Numbered from the stretch's first letter, positions 17,134-28,013 are shown. The stretch: 64,000 nucleotides of DNA from Euzebya pacifica (GCF_003344865.1 NZ_CP031165.1:1116001-1180000); one strand, 5' to 3'. Translations and numbers: made by a program. The notes: generated by a model from the sequence alone, not told the origin.

Positions 17134-18267
17134 TCAGCGGCGTTTCAGCGACTGGGCGTCCCGGTAGATGCGGCCCCACGAGCGGGCGGTCTGGCGGTAG
17201 GCGGCGGTGTCGGCGCGGAGGGCGGCGTTCTCCGAGGCGGCACGGATGCGCCGCCAACCCTCCAGCCGGTCGGGGTCCAGCGTCCCGTCGTCGAGGGCGG
17301 CGAGGACCGCGCAGCCGGGTTCGCCGTCGTGGCGACAGTCCCCGAAGCGGCAGCTGCCTGCCAGCTCCTCGATCTCCGGGAACGCCGCGGCCATGCCGTC
17401 CTCGACCACGCCGAGGCCGAGCGTCCGCAGGCCCGGGGTGTCCAGGACCGCCCCGCCGCCCGGCAGGGCCACGAGCTCGCGGTGGGTAGTGGTGTGACGC
17501 CCCTTGCCGTCGACGGCCCGGACGTCCTGGGTGACCAGGACCTCCTCGCCGACCAGCGCGTTGGTGAGCGTGGACTTGCCGACTCCCGACGCGCCGAGCA
17601 GGACGATGGTCCGGTCCGGCGCGAGGCGGGCGCGCAGCTCCTCCACCCCCTCGCCGGTGACGGGGGAGATCGGCGTCACCTCGACGCCGATGGCGGCCTG
17701 TTCGGCCTTGGCGATGGCGATGTCGCGGCGTTCGACGAGGTCGACCTTGGTCAGGAGGACCAGCGGTTGGGCCCCGGACTCGTAGGCCATCACGACCCCG
17801 CGTTCCAGCCGGCGGACGTTGGGTTCCTCGCTGGCGACCACGACGACCCCGACGATGTCGACGTTGGCCGCGAGGACCTGGTCGGCTTCGTTGGACGAGC
17901 GCTGGCCGTGGGTGTTGGGGCGCGTCATCGACGTCGTGCGCGTCGCGACGCCGCCCAGCAGCCCGTGGTCGGGACCCGCGTGGGGGTCGGGGTGGACGAC
18001 GACCCAGTCGCCGGTGACCGGTGGGGCGGTCGCCGGCGTCCAGGTCACGCGGACATGGCCGGCCGCGGTGAGGACGGTCGCGGCGCCACGATCGGCGCGG
18101 ACCACCCGACCGTGGACGCCGTCGCCGTCGGCGTCGATGGAGTCGAGCAGGGCAGGCCAGGGGCCGCCGTACCCGACGGTGGACAGGTCAGGGGTGCTGC
18201 TGGGATGTTCGGCTGGCGGGATGGCAGGCCGGGGAATGGCACGTTCGGGAATGACAGGTTCGGACAA
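17134..18267 (-). CDS. rsgA: Ribosome small-subunit assembly GTPase RsgA
   Basis: A 377-residue circularly permuted GTPase that checks late 30S subunit maturation. The order is an N-terminal OB-fold (about 50-110), a G domain with the permuted motif order (LLTKVDLV before the P-loop GASGVGKSTLTNAL near residue 225, then the switch region and DTPGLR), and a zinc knuckle CRFGDCRHDGEPGC that matches the family signature exactly. The start is TTG 18267, supported by AGGAG seven bases upstream; no ATG or GTG suits the N-terminus. The first 25 residues contain repeated VIPERAIPRPAIPP. A 19-codon ORF with a perfect Shine-Dalgarno lies 63 bases upstream on the same strand and may be a leader peptide. 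Confidence 0.9.
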   Translation of the reverse strand: MSEPVIPERAIPRPAIPPAEHPSSTPDLSTVGYGGPWPALLDSIDADGDGVHGRVVRADRGAATVLTAAGHVRVTWTPATAPPVTGDWVVVHPDPHAGPDHGLLGGVATRTTSMTRPNTHGQRSSNEADQVLAANVDIVGVVVVASEEPNVRRLERGVVMAYESGAQPLVLLTKVDLVERRDIAIAKAEQAAIGVEVTPISPVTGEGVEELRARLAPDRTIVLLGASGVGKSTLTNALVGEEVLVTQDVRAVDGKGRHTTTHRELVALPGGGAVLDTPGLRTLGLGVVEDGMAAAFPEIEELAGSCRFGDCRHDGEPGCAVLAALDDGTLDPDRLEGWRRIRAASENAALRADTAAYRQTARSWGRIYRDAQSLKRR

Positions 18268-18330
18268 CGCAGTGCTCCTGTGGAGTTCGGGCTGGTCGAT
18301 CGCCCGAGCGGAGCCGAATGCGTCGGCTGG

Positions 18331-18390
18331 TCAGGCGGCCGTGGTCGAGGAGGAGGGACGGAACGGCATGGCGAAGCAGATGGCTTCCAT
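18331..18390 (-). CDS. Possible 19-residue leader peptide upstream of rsgA
   Basis: The minus strand carries AGGAGGTGA six bases before ATG 18390, the best Shine-Dalgarno in the window, and then a 19-codon frame, MEAICFAMPFRPSSSTTAA, ending in TGA at 18331. The rsgA start lies 63 bases further on. Between them, CGGGC and GCCCG can form a hairpin. Size, position and ribosome-binding strength fit an attenuator-type leader peptide or a translational coupler. Whether the peptide itself has a role is unknown, and no amino acid is strongly over-represented except a run of three serines and two threonines. Confidence 0.45.
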   Translation of the reverse strand: MEAICFAMPFRPSSSTTAA

Positions 18391-18453
18391 GGGGCCTCAC
18401 CTCCTGGCTGCTCGACGACAACGGCGCCCGAACGGCGTCCGTGGTGACCAACG

Positions 18454-19101
18454 CTACGCCACCTTCTCCTCCGTGGCCACCTTCTTCAGCCCCACATCGT
18501 CGTAGCCACGGGCGATGACCAGGCCCGTCCCGGCCGGCAGCGTCCGCGCGACGAGGAACAGCAACGCCTCGTCGACCCGGTCCGCGGCGTGCAGGACGCG
18601 TCCTCCTCCCCCGATCGCCTCGCTGAGCAACGTGGCCTGGGTGCGCCCGCCGACCGCCCAGGCTCCCTCGTCGCCCGGGTCGTCGACGAAGTCGTCGGGC
18701 TGGGCCAGCACGTCCACCACCGTCAACGCGTCGCCCGGCACCGGACCCATGGGCCGTCCCCCCATCCCGATGCCGACCAGCAGGTCCCCGCCCTCGGGTT
18801 CGTCGGCCTCGTGGACCACGTGCACGTCGCACTCGCCCTCCACCGCAACGGCCGCGCCGGTGGCCCACGCGGCCAGGCTCAGCACCGGGGCCATCCAGTG
18901 GGCCGGCATGTCCAGCCGCACCTGCGCGCCGAGCCCGGCGTCGAAGTGGTCCAGCAACAGGTTGGCGCCCTTGGACGCCCAGTTGTGCAACGTCGCCCAG
19001 CTGAGCTCGGTTCGCTCGCCGGTGTCGGCGTCGCGGAACACCACGGCAGGGGAGTGGCCCAGCTCGCGGGCACGGGCGGTCAACGCGTCGTGGATCGTCA
19101 T
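18454..19101 (-). CDS. TIGR03089 family protein
   Basis: A 215-residue protein resembling a shortened adenylate-forming enzyme: TALTARARELGHSPAVVF and GERTELSWATLHNWASKGANLLLD at the start match the N-terminal part of acyl-CoA synthetases, but the catalytic AMP-binding loops and C-domain are missing. This is the pattern of the actinobacterial TIGR03089 family, whose function is unknown. In Mycobacterium tuberculosis a member (Rv3268) sits beside the LCP gene Rv3267, and here it is divergent from an LCP gene 248 bases away. ATG 19101 has TACCCT (19115-19110 on the minus strand) eight bases upstream. The divergent spacer holds no further gene. Confidence 0.7.
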   Translation of the reverse strand: MTIHDALTARARELGHSPAVVFRDADTGERTELSWATLHNWASKGANLLLDHFDAGLGAQVRLDMPAHWMAPVLSLAAWATGAAVAVEGECDVHVVHEADEPEGGDLLVGIGMGGRPMGPVPGDALTVVDVLAQPDDFVDDPGDEGAWAVGGRTQATLLSEAIGGGGRVLHAADRVDEALLFLVARTLPAGTGLVIARGYDDVGLKKVATEEKVA

Positions 19102-19348
19102 GGCCGCCGAGGGTAGTGGCGGCGCCGAACGGCTGTGTCCGGATGACACGAGTCCGTCGCCCAGGTGTCAGTCGGGGAGTTCCCCATCGGCCGGGTGTTC
19201 CGCGTGTCGGGAGGGCGACGACGATACGATCGCACGGTGTCCGCTGGCCATGCGCCTCCCCGCATCGTGCCGCGACCGACAGTTCCTGCTTCCCGAACGA
19301 CGGATCCCTGCGACCCCGTCCCGATGACCCTGGAGGGCCAAGCAAGCC

Positions 19349-20899
19349 GTGGCCGCAACCACCCCCGAGCGTGCGGGCGATCTCGCATCCGGCGTCTTCG
19401 GGCCGACCGTTGCCGGCGGCAAGCCGCGAAACGGCGGCGTCGACTGGCTGCGCTTCGGCATGCTCGTGGTGTCGGTGGTCACGGCGTTCGCGGTCTTCAC
19501 GGGCGGCTACTACGCCTTCATCCTGTGGCGCGCCCAGCAGAACATCGGTGACCTCGACCTGGTCATCAACACCGAGGGTGGCACCAGCGGCTTCTCCGCT
19601 GGCGACGACGCCGACGCGCCGCTCGAGCTCCCCTCCATCGAGGACCTCGAGGACCGCACCACGATCCTCCTCGTCGGCTCCGACAGCCGGGAGGGGTTGT
19701 CGCAGGAGCAGCTGCAGGCCATCGGCACCGACAACACCGGGACCGACCTGACCGACACGATCATCCTGCTGCAGATCGACCCCAACACCGACGCCGCCGC
19801 CATGCTGTCGTTCCCCCGCGACCTCCTGGTCGAGCGCTGCGACGGCTCGACGGGCCGGATCAACCAGGCCTTCTACATCGGCGAGCAGCAGGGCGAGGGA
19901 CGAGGGGCGCAGTGCCTGATCGACACGATCACCGCGCTGACCCGCATCCACATCGACCACTACGCCCGTGTGAACTTCGCCGGGTTCGTGCAGGCCGTCG
20001 ACGCCCTCGGCGGGGTCACCTTCTACATCGAGGAGCCGCTGCAGGACCGGTACTCCGGCCTCGACATCCCCTCTGGCTGTGTGGAGTTCGACGGCGTCAC
20101 CGCCATCCAGTTCGTCCGTGCCCGGCGCCTCGACAGCGACTTCGGGCGCATCGCCCGCCAGCAGCGGTTCGCCCGCGAGATGGTCAACAAGGCGACCTCG
20201 GTAGGGACGCTCCTGAACCCCGCACGCGTGACCAGCCTCGTCAGCTCGGTGTCGGACTCCCTCGAGACCGACCGTGGGTTCGGGGCCGGCCAGATGATCG
20301 ACCTCCTCAACTCCGTCCGCGGCATCAGCTCCGGTGCCGTCGACGGACGCACCGTCCCCGGCTACAACAGCAAGTGGGGCGAGGCCGATGTCGTCCGCCT
20401 GCTCGAGGACGAGGCCGACGCGCTGTTCCGTGCCTTCCGCGAGGGCGACCTGCTGCCGGAGGGGGTCGGTACCGACGGCGGCGCCATCGAGCTGGGCCCG
20501 TCCAACGTCATCCCCGTCCGCGTGCTCAACGGCGAGGCCCCCGAGGGCACCGGGCAGGAGACCGCCGACGTGCTGGAGACCCTCGGCTTCACCGTGGCCG
20601 AGATCGGCAACGCCCCCAACTACGGCTTCACGAACTCCCAGATCCTCTACCCGGAAGGTCGCCTTGACCACGCGGAGCTGCTGGCCGAGCAGCTGGGTGG
20701 GGTGATGGTCAGCCCGAGCGCGGATGACGTCGACGAGCTGCAGCTGCTGCTCGGCTCCGGGTTCGACCCGGCCGACTTCGCCCCCGAACCCGACCCGACC
20801 GAGTCGGTGTCGGAGACACCAGCGGCCACCGAGGCGCCGGGGGAGGACGCCAGCGAAGAGGTCTTCGCCGGCGCCGAGCTGTCCAACATCGAGTGCTGA
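19349..20899 (+). CDS. LytR-CpsA-Psr (LCP) family glycopolymer ligase
   Basis: A 516-residue membrane-anchored enzyme expected to transfer lipid-linked wall polymers onto peptidoglycan outside the membrane. One membrane segment lies at about 34-58. The LCP domain (about 105-290) has LLVGSDSRE, TDLTDTIILLQIDP, MLSFPRDLLV and FVRARRLDSDFGRIARQQRF, including the arginines and aspartates that bind pyrophosphate. A LytR_C domain (about 385-470, VIPVRVLNGEAPEGTGQETADVL) and an acidic, threonine-rich tail follow. The start is GTG 19349. The gene is divergent from a TIGR03089 gene and near rml genes, as in the mycobacterial Rv3264c-Rv3268 region, so transfer of a rhamnose-containing polymer is a reasonable inference. 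Confidence 0.85.
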   Translation: MAATTPERAGDLASGVFGPTVAGGKPRNGGVDWLRFGMLVVSVVTAFAVFTGGYYAFILWRAQQNIGDLDLVINTEGGTSGFSAGDDADAPLELPSIEDLEDRTTILLVGSDSREGLSQEQLQAIGTDNTGTDLTDTIILLQIDPNTDAAAMLSFPRDLLVERCDGSTGRINQAFYIGEQQGEGRGAQCLIDTITALTRIHIDHYARVNFAGFVQAVDALGGVTFYIEEPLQDRYSGLDIPSGCVEFDGVTAIQFVRARRLDSDFGRIARQQRFAREMVNKATSVGTLLNPARVTSLVSSVSDSLETDRGFGAGQMIDLLNSVRGISSGAVDGRTVPGYNSKWGEADVVRLLEDEADALFRAFREGDLLPEGVGTDGGAIELGPSNVIPVRVLNGEAPEGTGQETADVLETLGFTVAEIGNAPNYGFTNSQILYPEGRLDHAELLAEQLGGVMVSPSADDVDELQLLLGSGFDPADFAPEPDPTESVSETPAATEAPGEDASEEVFAGAELSNIEC

Positions 20900-20900
20900 C

Positions 20901-20919
20901 CACCTGACCCGGTCAGGTG
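20901..20919. terminator. Bidirectional terminator-like hairpin
   Basis: CACCTGAC pairs with GTCAGGTG around CCG, directly after the LCP stop and seven bases before the stop of the convergent cation efflux gene. It could serve both. No T-run is present. Confidence 0.4.
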
Positions 20920-20926
20920 ACGGCGG

Positions 20927-21847
20927 TCACCAGTGCACCTCCTGCGGCTCGCACGCCGCGTGCGCCGCAGGTTCGGTCTGGATGGTGGCGTGGGTGATGC
21001 CGTGCTGGTGTTCCAGCAGGTCACGGGCCAGGTGCAGCACGACGTGGCTGTCCGCACCGGGGGACATCTCCAGGTGCACCGACACGACGTCCATGCCCGA
21101 GGTGAGGGTCCAGACATGCAGGTCGTGCACCCGATCGACGCCGTCGAGCGCGGCGAGCTCGGACTCCAGCGTGTCGACGTCCATGCCCTCCGGTGCCGCC
21201 TGGATCAGGATGCGCAGGGCCTTGCGGCCGAGCCGGTAGGTACGGGGCAGGACGAACACGCCGATGCCCACCGCGAGGATCGGGTCGATGAGGGTGAACC
21301 CGGTCGTGTTGATGACGACGGCGGCGATGATCACGCCGACCGACCCCAGCGTGTCGGCCAGGACCTCCAGGTACGCGCCCTCGATGTTGAGGGACTCCTC
21401 GGCGCCCCGGCGGAGGATGGCGAAGGCGATCAGGTTGATCACCAGGCCGATGGTCGCCACGATCAGCAGTGGAGCCCCCAGCACCTCGGGCGGTTCGGTG
21501 AGCCGCCCGACGGCTTCCCACAGGATCCACCCGGCCGCACCGAACAGCAGCACGGCGTTGGCCAGCGCAGCGAGGATCTCGAGGCGGTAGAAACCGAAGG
21601 TCCATCGCGGTGAGCGCTCGGCCCGGCTGGCGACCTGGATCGCGGCCAGCGCCATGCCCATGCCGAGCACGTCGGTGAACATGTGGGCGGCGTCGGACAG
21701 CAGCGCCAGGGAGTTGGTGAGCAACCCGCCGACCAGCTCGACGACGAAGAACCCGCCGATGAGGGCCGTCGCCAGCAGCAGCCGACCGCGATGCGCCCCG
21801 CCCGCATGCGCGGCCGAGGTGTGACTGTGATCGTGGCCCGTCCCCAT
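20927..21847 (-). CDS. Cation diffusion facilitator (CzcD/ZitB-type zinc exporter)
   Basis: A 306-residue membrane transporter that exchanges cytoplasmic Zn2+ or related divalent metal for protons. It starts with a histidine-rich segment (MGTGHDHSHTSAAHAGGAHRG, split at residue 20), then six membrane helices. The transport-site motifs are present: SLALLSDAAHMFTDV with the metal-binding aspartates and histidine in helix II, and YLEVLADTLGSVGV in helix V. The C-terminal cytoplasmic domain has VHDLHVWTLTSGMDVVSVHL, the usual metal-sensing fold. ATG 21847 has TATCGT (21860-21855 on the minus strand) seven bases upstream and no Shine-Dalgarno. It lies between envelope genes without an obvious functional link. 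Confidence 0.88.
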   Translation of the reverse strand: MGTGHDHSHTSAAHAGGAHRGRLLLATALIGGFFVVELVGGLLTNSLALLSDAAHMFTDVLGMGMALAAIQVASRAERSPRWTFGFYRLEILAALANAVLLFGAAGWILWEAVGRLTEPPEVLGAPLLIVATIGLVINLIAFAILRRGAEESLNIEGAYLEVLADTLGSVGVIIAAVVINTTGFTLIDPILAVGIGVFVLPRTYRLGRKALRILIQAAPEGMDVDTLESELAALDGVDRVHDLHVWTLTSGMDVVSVHLEMSPGADSHVVLHLARDLLEHQHGITHATIQTEPAAHAACEPQEVHW

Positions 21848-21905
21848 CGCCACCACGATATGGCTCGGTGCCGACAGGTGCTGGGGTCCGGCCCCGTGGG
21901 TCCGG

Positions 21906-22796
21906 CTACTCGGTCTCGAAGTCGAGGAAGCGCAGCAGCCGCTCGCCGTACCCGCTCTTGGCGAGGTCACCGGAGAACGCCTCGGCCTGGGCGAGGTGGC
22001 GCAGCTGGTCGGCGTCGATGAAGCCCTCCCGGAAGGCGGCCTCCTCGGGTGCACCGATCAGCAGGCCCTTTCGGCGCTGCTGGCCCGCGACCCAGTTCTG
22101 GGCGTCCAGCATGGCGTCGAAGGTGCCGACGTCGAACCAGTCCGTGGCGAACGGCAGCTTGGCGACCTCCAGCTTCCCCTGCGCGAGGTAGTGGTTGTTC
22201 ACCGCCGTGATCTCGATCTCGCCGCGGTCGCTCGGCTCGATGGTGCGGGCGATCTCCACGACGGAGGAGTCGTAGAAGTACAGGCCCGGGACCATGTAGC
22301 TCGAGGGCGGGTCGGCGGGCTTCTCGTGCACGGCGGCGACCGAGCCGTCGTCGGCGAACTCCAGCACGCCGTAACGCTCGGGGTCGGGCACCCAGAGGCC
22401 GAACACGACCGCCCCGTCGGGGGAGGTGTAGCGCTGCAGCTGCTCACCCAAGCCGTAGCCGTAGAAGATGTTGTCGCCGAGGATCAGCGCCACGTCGTCG
22501 TCACCGATGAAGTCGGCGCCGACCACGAAGGCATCCGCCAGGCCACGCGGCTCGGTCTGGACCTCGTAGGAGAAGGTGCACCCCCACGCCGACCCATCGC
22601 CCAGCAGCGCCTCGAACGCGCCGATCTGCTCGGGTGTGGAGATCACCAGGATCTCGTTGATGCCCGCGTGGAGCAGCGTGGTGACGGGGTAGTACACCAG
22701 CGGCTTGTCGTAGACGTGCATGAGCTGCTTGGACGTGCCACGGCTGGCCGGGCCCAGACGGGTGGCCCGCCCGCCGGCGAGGATGATGCCTTTCAT
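21906..22796 (-). CDS. rmlA: Glucose-1-phosphate thymidylyltransferase
   Basis: A 296-residue nucleotidyltransferase making dTDP-glucose, the first step of dTDP-L-rhamnose synthesis. It has the N-terminal nucleotide-binding signature MKGIILAGGRATRLGPASRG, then SKQLMHVYDKPLVYYP, ILGDNIFYG with the metal-binding aspartate, EKPADPPSSYMVPGLYFYD and DWFDVGTFDAMLDA, all as in RmlA. The GGSGTRL of typical enzymes is GGRATRL here, keeping the catalytic arginine. ATG 22796 has TACAAC eight bases upstream on the minus strand. It is divergent from the EF-G2 gene, with rmlB and rmlD about 2.3 kb away on the other strand. No rmlC is present in the window. Confidence 0.88.
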   Translation of the reverse strand: MKGIILAGGRATRLGPASRGTSKQLMHVYDKPLVYYPVTTLLHAGINEILVISTPEQIGAFEALLGDGSAWGCTFSYEVQTEPRGLADAFVVGADFIGDDDVALILGDNIFYGYGLGEQLQRYTSPDGAVVFGLWVPDPERYGVLEFADDGSVAAVHEKPADPPSSYMVPGLYFYDSSVVEIARTIEPSDRGEIEITAVNNHYLAQGKLEVAKLPFATDWFDVGTFDAMLDAQNWVAGQQRRKGLLIGAPEEAAFREGFIDADQLRHLAQAEAFSGDLAKSGYGERLLRFLDFETE

Positions 22797-22912
22797 GGCA
22801 CCGGGTTGTACCAACAACAGCGCGGTGTTGCCCCCTGTGCGGTCGCCCCGGGCGCCTTGACACCGGCGGTACGTTGCTCGTGAGCCGACTTCACCCACAG
22901 GAGGGCACCTGC

Positions 22913-25000
<2,088 letters not shown>

Positions 25001-25142
25001 ACGGGCCGTACACGGGGTCCTGGACCCGCTCTGCCCCCTCCCGGCCGGACAGCATCGCCGCATCGGCCGGCCCGATACCCTGCGTTGGATTGCCGGGTCG
25101 AACCCAGACTCGGTCAGCAGCACCCTCAAGGAGCACGACGAC

Positions 25143-26150
25143 GTGCGCATCTTCGTCACCGGTGGGGCCGGCTTCATCGGCTCGAACTTCATCCGCTACG
25201 CCATGGCACAGGACAGCGATGTTCGGATCACGAACTTCGACAAGCTGACCTACGCCGGCAACCCCGCCAACCTGGCCGACCTCGCCGACGACGCGCGGTA
25301 CGACTTCGTCAAGGGCGACATCTGCGACGGCGACCACCTGCGCGAGGTGCTGCCCGGCCACGACGCCGTGGTCAACTTCGCCGCGGAGTCCCACGTCGAC
25401 CGCTCCATCACCGGCGGCGCGGAGTTCATGGTCGCCAACGTCGTCGGGGCACAGACGATCTTCGACGTCGCCCGCAAGGCCGAGATCGGCAACTTCCTGC
25501 ACATCTCCACCGACGAGGTCTACGGCTCGGTGGAGGAGCCCGACAGCTTCCGCGAGGGTGACGGCCTCGAGCCCAACTCGCCGTACTCGGTGTCCAAGGC
25601 TGCCGCCGACCTGCTGGCCCGCGCCTACAACGTCACCTACGACTACCCGGTGACGGTCACCCGGACGGCCAACAACTTCGGGCCCTACCACTTCCCCGAG
25701 AAGGTCATCCCGCTGTTCGTGTCCAACCTGATCGACGGCAAGAACGTGCCGTTGTACGGCGAGGGCCAGAACATCCGTGACTGGACCTACGTCATCGACA
25801 ACGCCGCCGCGCAGTGGCTGGTCCTGACCCAGGGCACCCCGGGCGAGGTCTACAACGTCGGTGCCGGCAACGAGATCACCAACAAGCAGCTCACCTACGC
25901 CATCCTCGAGCGCTTCGGCCTGACCGGTGAGGCGGCCGACGCCCGCATCGACTTCGTCGCCGACCGTCCCGGCCACGACCTGCGCTACAGCGTGGACACC
26001 ACCAAGGTGCGCGAGCTCGGCTGGACGCCCGGCCACACCTTCGAGGAGGCGCTGGACGCCACCATCGAGTGGTACCGCGCCAACGAGGCCTGGTGGCGTC
26101 CCCTGAAGCAGGCAGGCGCCTCCGACCGCCAGGGCCTGGTTCGCAAGTGA
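25143..26150 (+). CDS. rmlB: dTDP-glucose 4,6-dehydratase
   Basis: A 335-residue short-chain dehydrogenase/reductase of the extended type, second step of dTDP-rhamnose synthesis. The NAD-binding motif is FVTGGAGFIGSNFIRYA, followed by AAESHVDRSI, HISTDEVYGS with the catalytic threonine-aspartate-glutamate, the YSVSK catalytic tyrosine-lysine, and RTANNFGPYHFPEKVIPL. These last two distinguish RmlB from GalE. The start is GTG 25143, after AAGGAG. The TGA overlaps the GTG of rmlD by four bases, and rmlD likewise overlaps the next glycosyltransferase, so the three form a tight operon. A TACCCT box lies about 60 bases upstream. Confidence 0.92.
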   Translation: MRIFVTGGAGFIGSNFIRYAMAQDSDVRITNFDKLTYAGNPANLADLADDARYDFVKGDICDGDHLREVLPGHDAVVNFAAESHVDRSITGGAEFMVANVVGAQTIFDVARKAEIGNFLHISTDEVYGSVEEPDSFREGDGLEPNSPYSVSKAAADLLARAYNVTYDYPVTVTRTANNFGPYHFPEKVIPLFVSNLIDGKNVPLYGEGQNIRDWTYVIDNAAAQWLVLTQGTPGEVYNVGAGNEITNKQLTYAILERFGLTGEAADARIDFVADRPGHDLRYSVDTTKVRELGWTPGHTFEEALDATIEWYRANEAWWRPLKQAGASDRQGLVRK

Positions 26151-26983
26151 AGGTCCTGATCACCGGCGCCAGCGGCCAGCTGGGCCACGACCTGCAGCGC
26201 GCGTTCGCCGACGACCACGTCGTCGCGCTGGACCGCGCATCGCTGGACGTGACCCGCGAGGCCGACGTGCAGGCAGCCGTCGCCGACCACCGTCCCGACC
26301 TCGTCGTGCACTCCGCGGCGTTCACCAAGGTCGATGCCTGCGAGACGGAGTCCGAGACCGCCTGGCGCGTCAACGCCACCGCCAGCTGGTGGGTGGCCCG
26401 CGCCTGCGAGACCGTCGACGCCGCGATGGTCTACATCTCGTCGGACTACGTCTTCGATGGCTCGCTCGGCCGGCCCTACACCGAGTTCGACACCGTCAAC
26501 CCGCGGTCGATGTACGGCCGGTCCAAGGAGGCCGGCGAGCAGCTCGTCCGCCGCACCCTCGACCGCCACTACATCGTGCGGACCTCGTGGGTGCACGGCG
26601 CCGACGGCGGCAACTTCGCCAAGACGATGCTGCGCCTCGGACGCGAACGCGGGGCGGTCAGCGTCGTCGACGACCAGACGGGGTCGCCCACGTTCACCTT
26701 CGACCTGGCCCCACAGATCCGTCGCCTGGCGGCCACCGGTCGCCCCGGGACCTACCACCTGACCAACCGGGGCCACTGCACCTGGTTCGAGTTCGCCGCG
26801 GCGATCTTCGACGGCGCGGGCCTGGACGTCGACCTGACCCCGACCGACACCGCATCCTTCGGCGCCCCTGCCCACCGTCCGGCCTACTCGGTCCTGGACA
26901 ACCTGATGGCCCGCCAGGTCGGGCTGCCCGACATGCCGCACTGGCAGGACTCCCTGAAGGTGCTGCTGCAGGAGATCGCGTGA
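26147..26983 (+). CDS. rmlD: dTDP-4-dehydrorhamnose reductase
   Basis: A 278-residue NADPH-dependent reductase giving dTDP-L-rhamnose. Visible are the N-terminal LITGASGQLGHDL, HSAAFTKVDACE, YISSDYVFDG, the YGRSKEAGE catalytic tyrosine-lysine, and the late TYHLTNRGHCTWFEFA and APAHRPAYSVLDN, all standard for RmlD. It shares GTGA overlaps with rmlB before it and the rhamnosyltransferase after it. The epimerase RmlC needed between RmlB and RmlD is not encoded in the window and must lie elsewhere. Confidence 0.9.
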   Translation: MKVLITGASGQLGHDLQRAFADDHVVALDRASLDVTREADVQAAVADHRPDLVVHSAAFTKVDACETESETAWRVNATASWWVARACETVDAAMVYISSDYVFDGSLGRPYTEFDTVNPRSMYGRSKEAGEQLVRRTLDRHYIVRTSWVHGADGGNFAKTMLRLGRERGAVSVVDDQTGSPTFTFDLAPQIRRLAATGRPGTYHLTNRGHCTWFEFAAAIFDGAGLDVDLTPTDTASFGAPAHRPAYSVLDNLMARQVGLPDMPHWQDSLKVLLQEIA

Positions 26984-27861
26984 CCCACACCGACCGGCCC
27001 TCCCCGCGGACGGCCGTCGTGGTGGTCAACCACAACACCCGGGACGACCTGCTGACCTGCCTGGAAAGCCTGGGCGACGCGGGTGCCGACGAGATCGTCG
27101 TGGTCGACTCCGGTTCCAGCGACGGATCCCTGACGGCGGTGTCCCAGCGCCATCCCGACGTGCAGCGGGTGGCCCTGCCGAACCTCGGCTTCGGTCGGTC
27201 CGCCAACGTCGGCGTCCGCAAGTCCGCGGCCGACGTGGTGGTGGTCACCAACGCCGACACCGTCTTCACCCCCGGGTCGATCGCCCGCCTCGGTGACTAC
27301 GTGCTCGACCGCCCCGACGTCGGTGCCGCCGGACCCAAGGTGGTGTTCCCCGACGGTCGGCTGCAGCTGTCCGCGCGGGCGTTCCCCGACATCCCCACGG
27401 CCATCGGCCATGCGCTGCTCGGCCTGGTGTGGCGCGACAACCCGTGGACCCGACGCTACCGACTGACCGACTGGGACCACGAGAGCGAACGCGACGTCGA
27501 CTGGCTGTCGGGCTGCTGCGTGGCCCTGCGCCGAACGGCCTTCGAGGAGGTCGACGGCTTCGACCCCGCCTACTTCATGTTCGTGGAGGACGTCGACCTG
27601 TGCTGGCGCCTCGGCACGGCGGGGTGGCGCGTGGTCTTCACCCCGGTCGCGGAGGTGCAGCACGCGGTCGGGGGCTCCGTGGGCCGAAAGCGCGTCCGCA
27701 TGGTCGCCGAGCACGCCCGCTCGCTGGACCGCTTCTTCGCCCGCCGCTACCGCACCGGCCTGCTGACCCGCGGACTGATCCGCCTCGGCCTGCTCGGCTG
27801 GGCCGGCTCGGTCATCGCCTGGTCGCAGGTTCGCGGCCGCACCCACGGCCAGGCCGCCTGA
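26980..27861 (+). CDS. wbbL: GT2 glycosyltransferase, probable WbbL-type rhamnosyltransferase
   Basis: A 293-residue cytoplasmic GT-A enzyme. The N-terminal fold has VVVVNHNTRDDLLTCLESL and VVDSGSSDGS. The nucleotide/metal site is VVVTNADTVFTPGSI. Acceptor-side WLSGCCVALRRTAFEEVDGFDPAYFMFVEDVDLCWRL is typical of rhamnosyltransferases of the WbbL group, and the length agrees. In mycobacteria WbbL adds L-rhamnose to decaprenyl-PP-GlcNAc, making the linker that joins wall polysaccharide to peptidoglycan, and its gene also sits beside rmlD. The GTGA overlap with rmlD supports dTDP-rhamnose as donor. The acceptor is an inference. Confidence 0.7.
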   Translation: MTHTDRPSPRTAVVVVNHNTRDDLLTCLESLGDAGADEIVVVDSGSSDGSLTAVSQRHPDVQRVALPNLGFGRSANVGVRKSAADVVVVTNADTVFTPGSIARLGDYVLDRPDVGAAGPKVVFPDGRLQLSARAFPDIPTAIGHALLGLVWRDNPWTRRYRLTDWDHESERDVDWLSGCCVALRRTAFEEVDGFDPAYFMFVEDVDLCWRLGTAGWRVVFTPVAEVQHAVGGSVGRKRVRMVAEHARSLDRFFARRYRTGLLTRGLIRLGLLGWAGSVIAWSQVRGRTHGQAA

Positions 27862-27917
27862 GCGGTGGCGTCGCCAGTACATGGCCGTCCGGACGTATCG
27901 GTCGGATGACCGGCAGC

Positions 27918-28013
27918 GTCACAGCTGACGAACGGCGAGGATCTCCCTCGACGGGCTTGACAGGTTGAGTCACACTAAGGCTCAGTACACAACTGCCGTT
28001 AACAATAGTCACA
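27918..28013 (+). promoter_or_regulatory. AT-richer promoter region of the SpoIID-CWB2 gene
   Basis: The 151-base gap before ATG 28013 is noticeably less GC-rich at its end. GTCACA occurs three times, at 27918, 27969 and 28008. TTGACA lies at 27957-27962. TGAG and CTCA face each other at 27966 and 27981. TTAACAATA ends about seven bases before the ATG, and no Shine-Dalgarno is present, so a leaderless start is likely. The repeated GTCACA could be a regulator site; an MtrA-like response regulator is one guess. Confidence 0.35.

Noticed and set aside
17134..18267. Horizontal transfer signal around rsgA from its TTG start and repeated N-terminus
   Set aside because: Base composition and codon use match the neighbours, and there is no integrase, repeat boundary or tRNA nearby.
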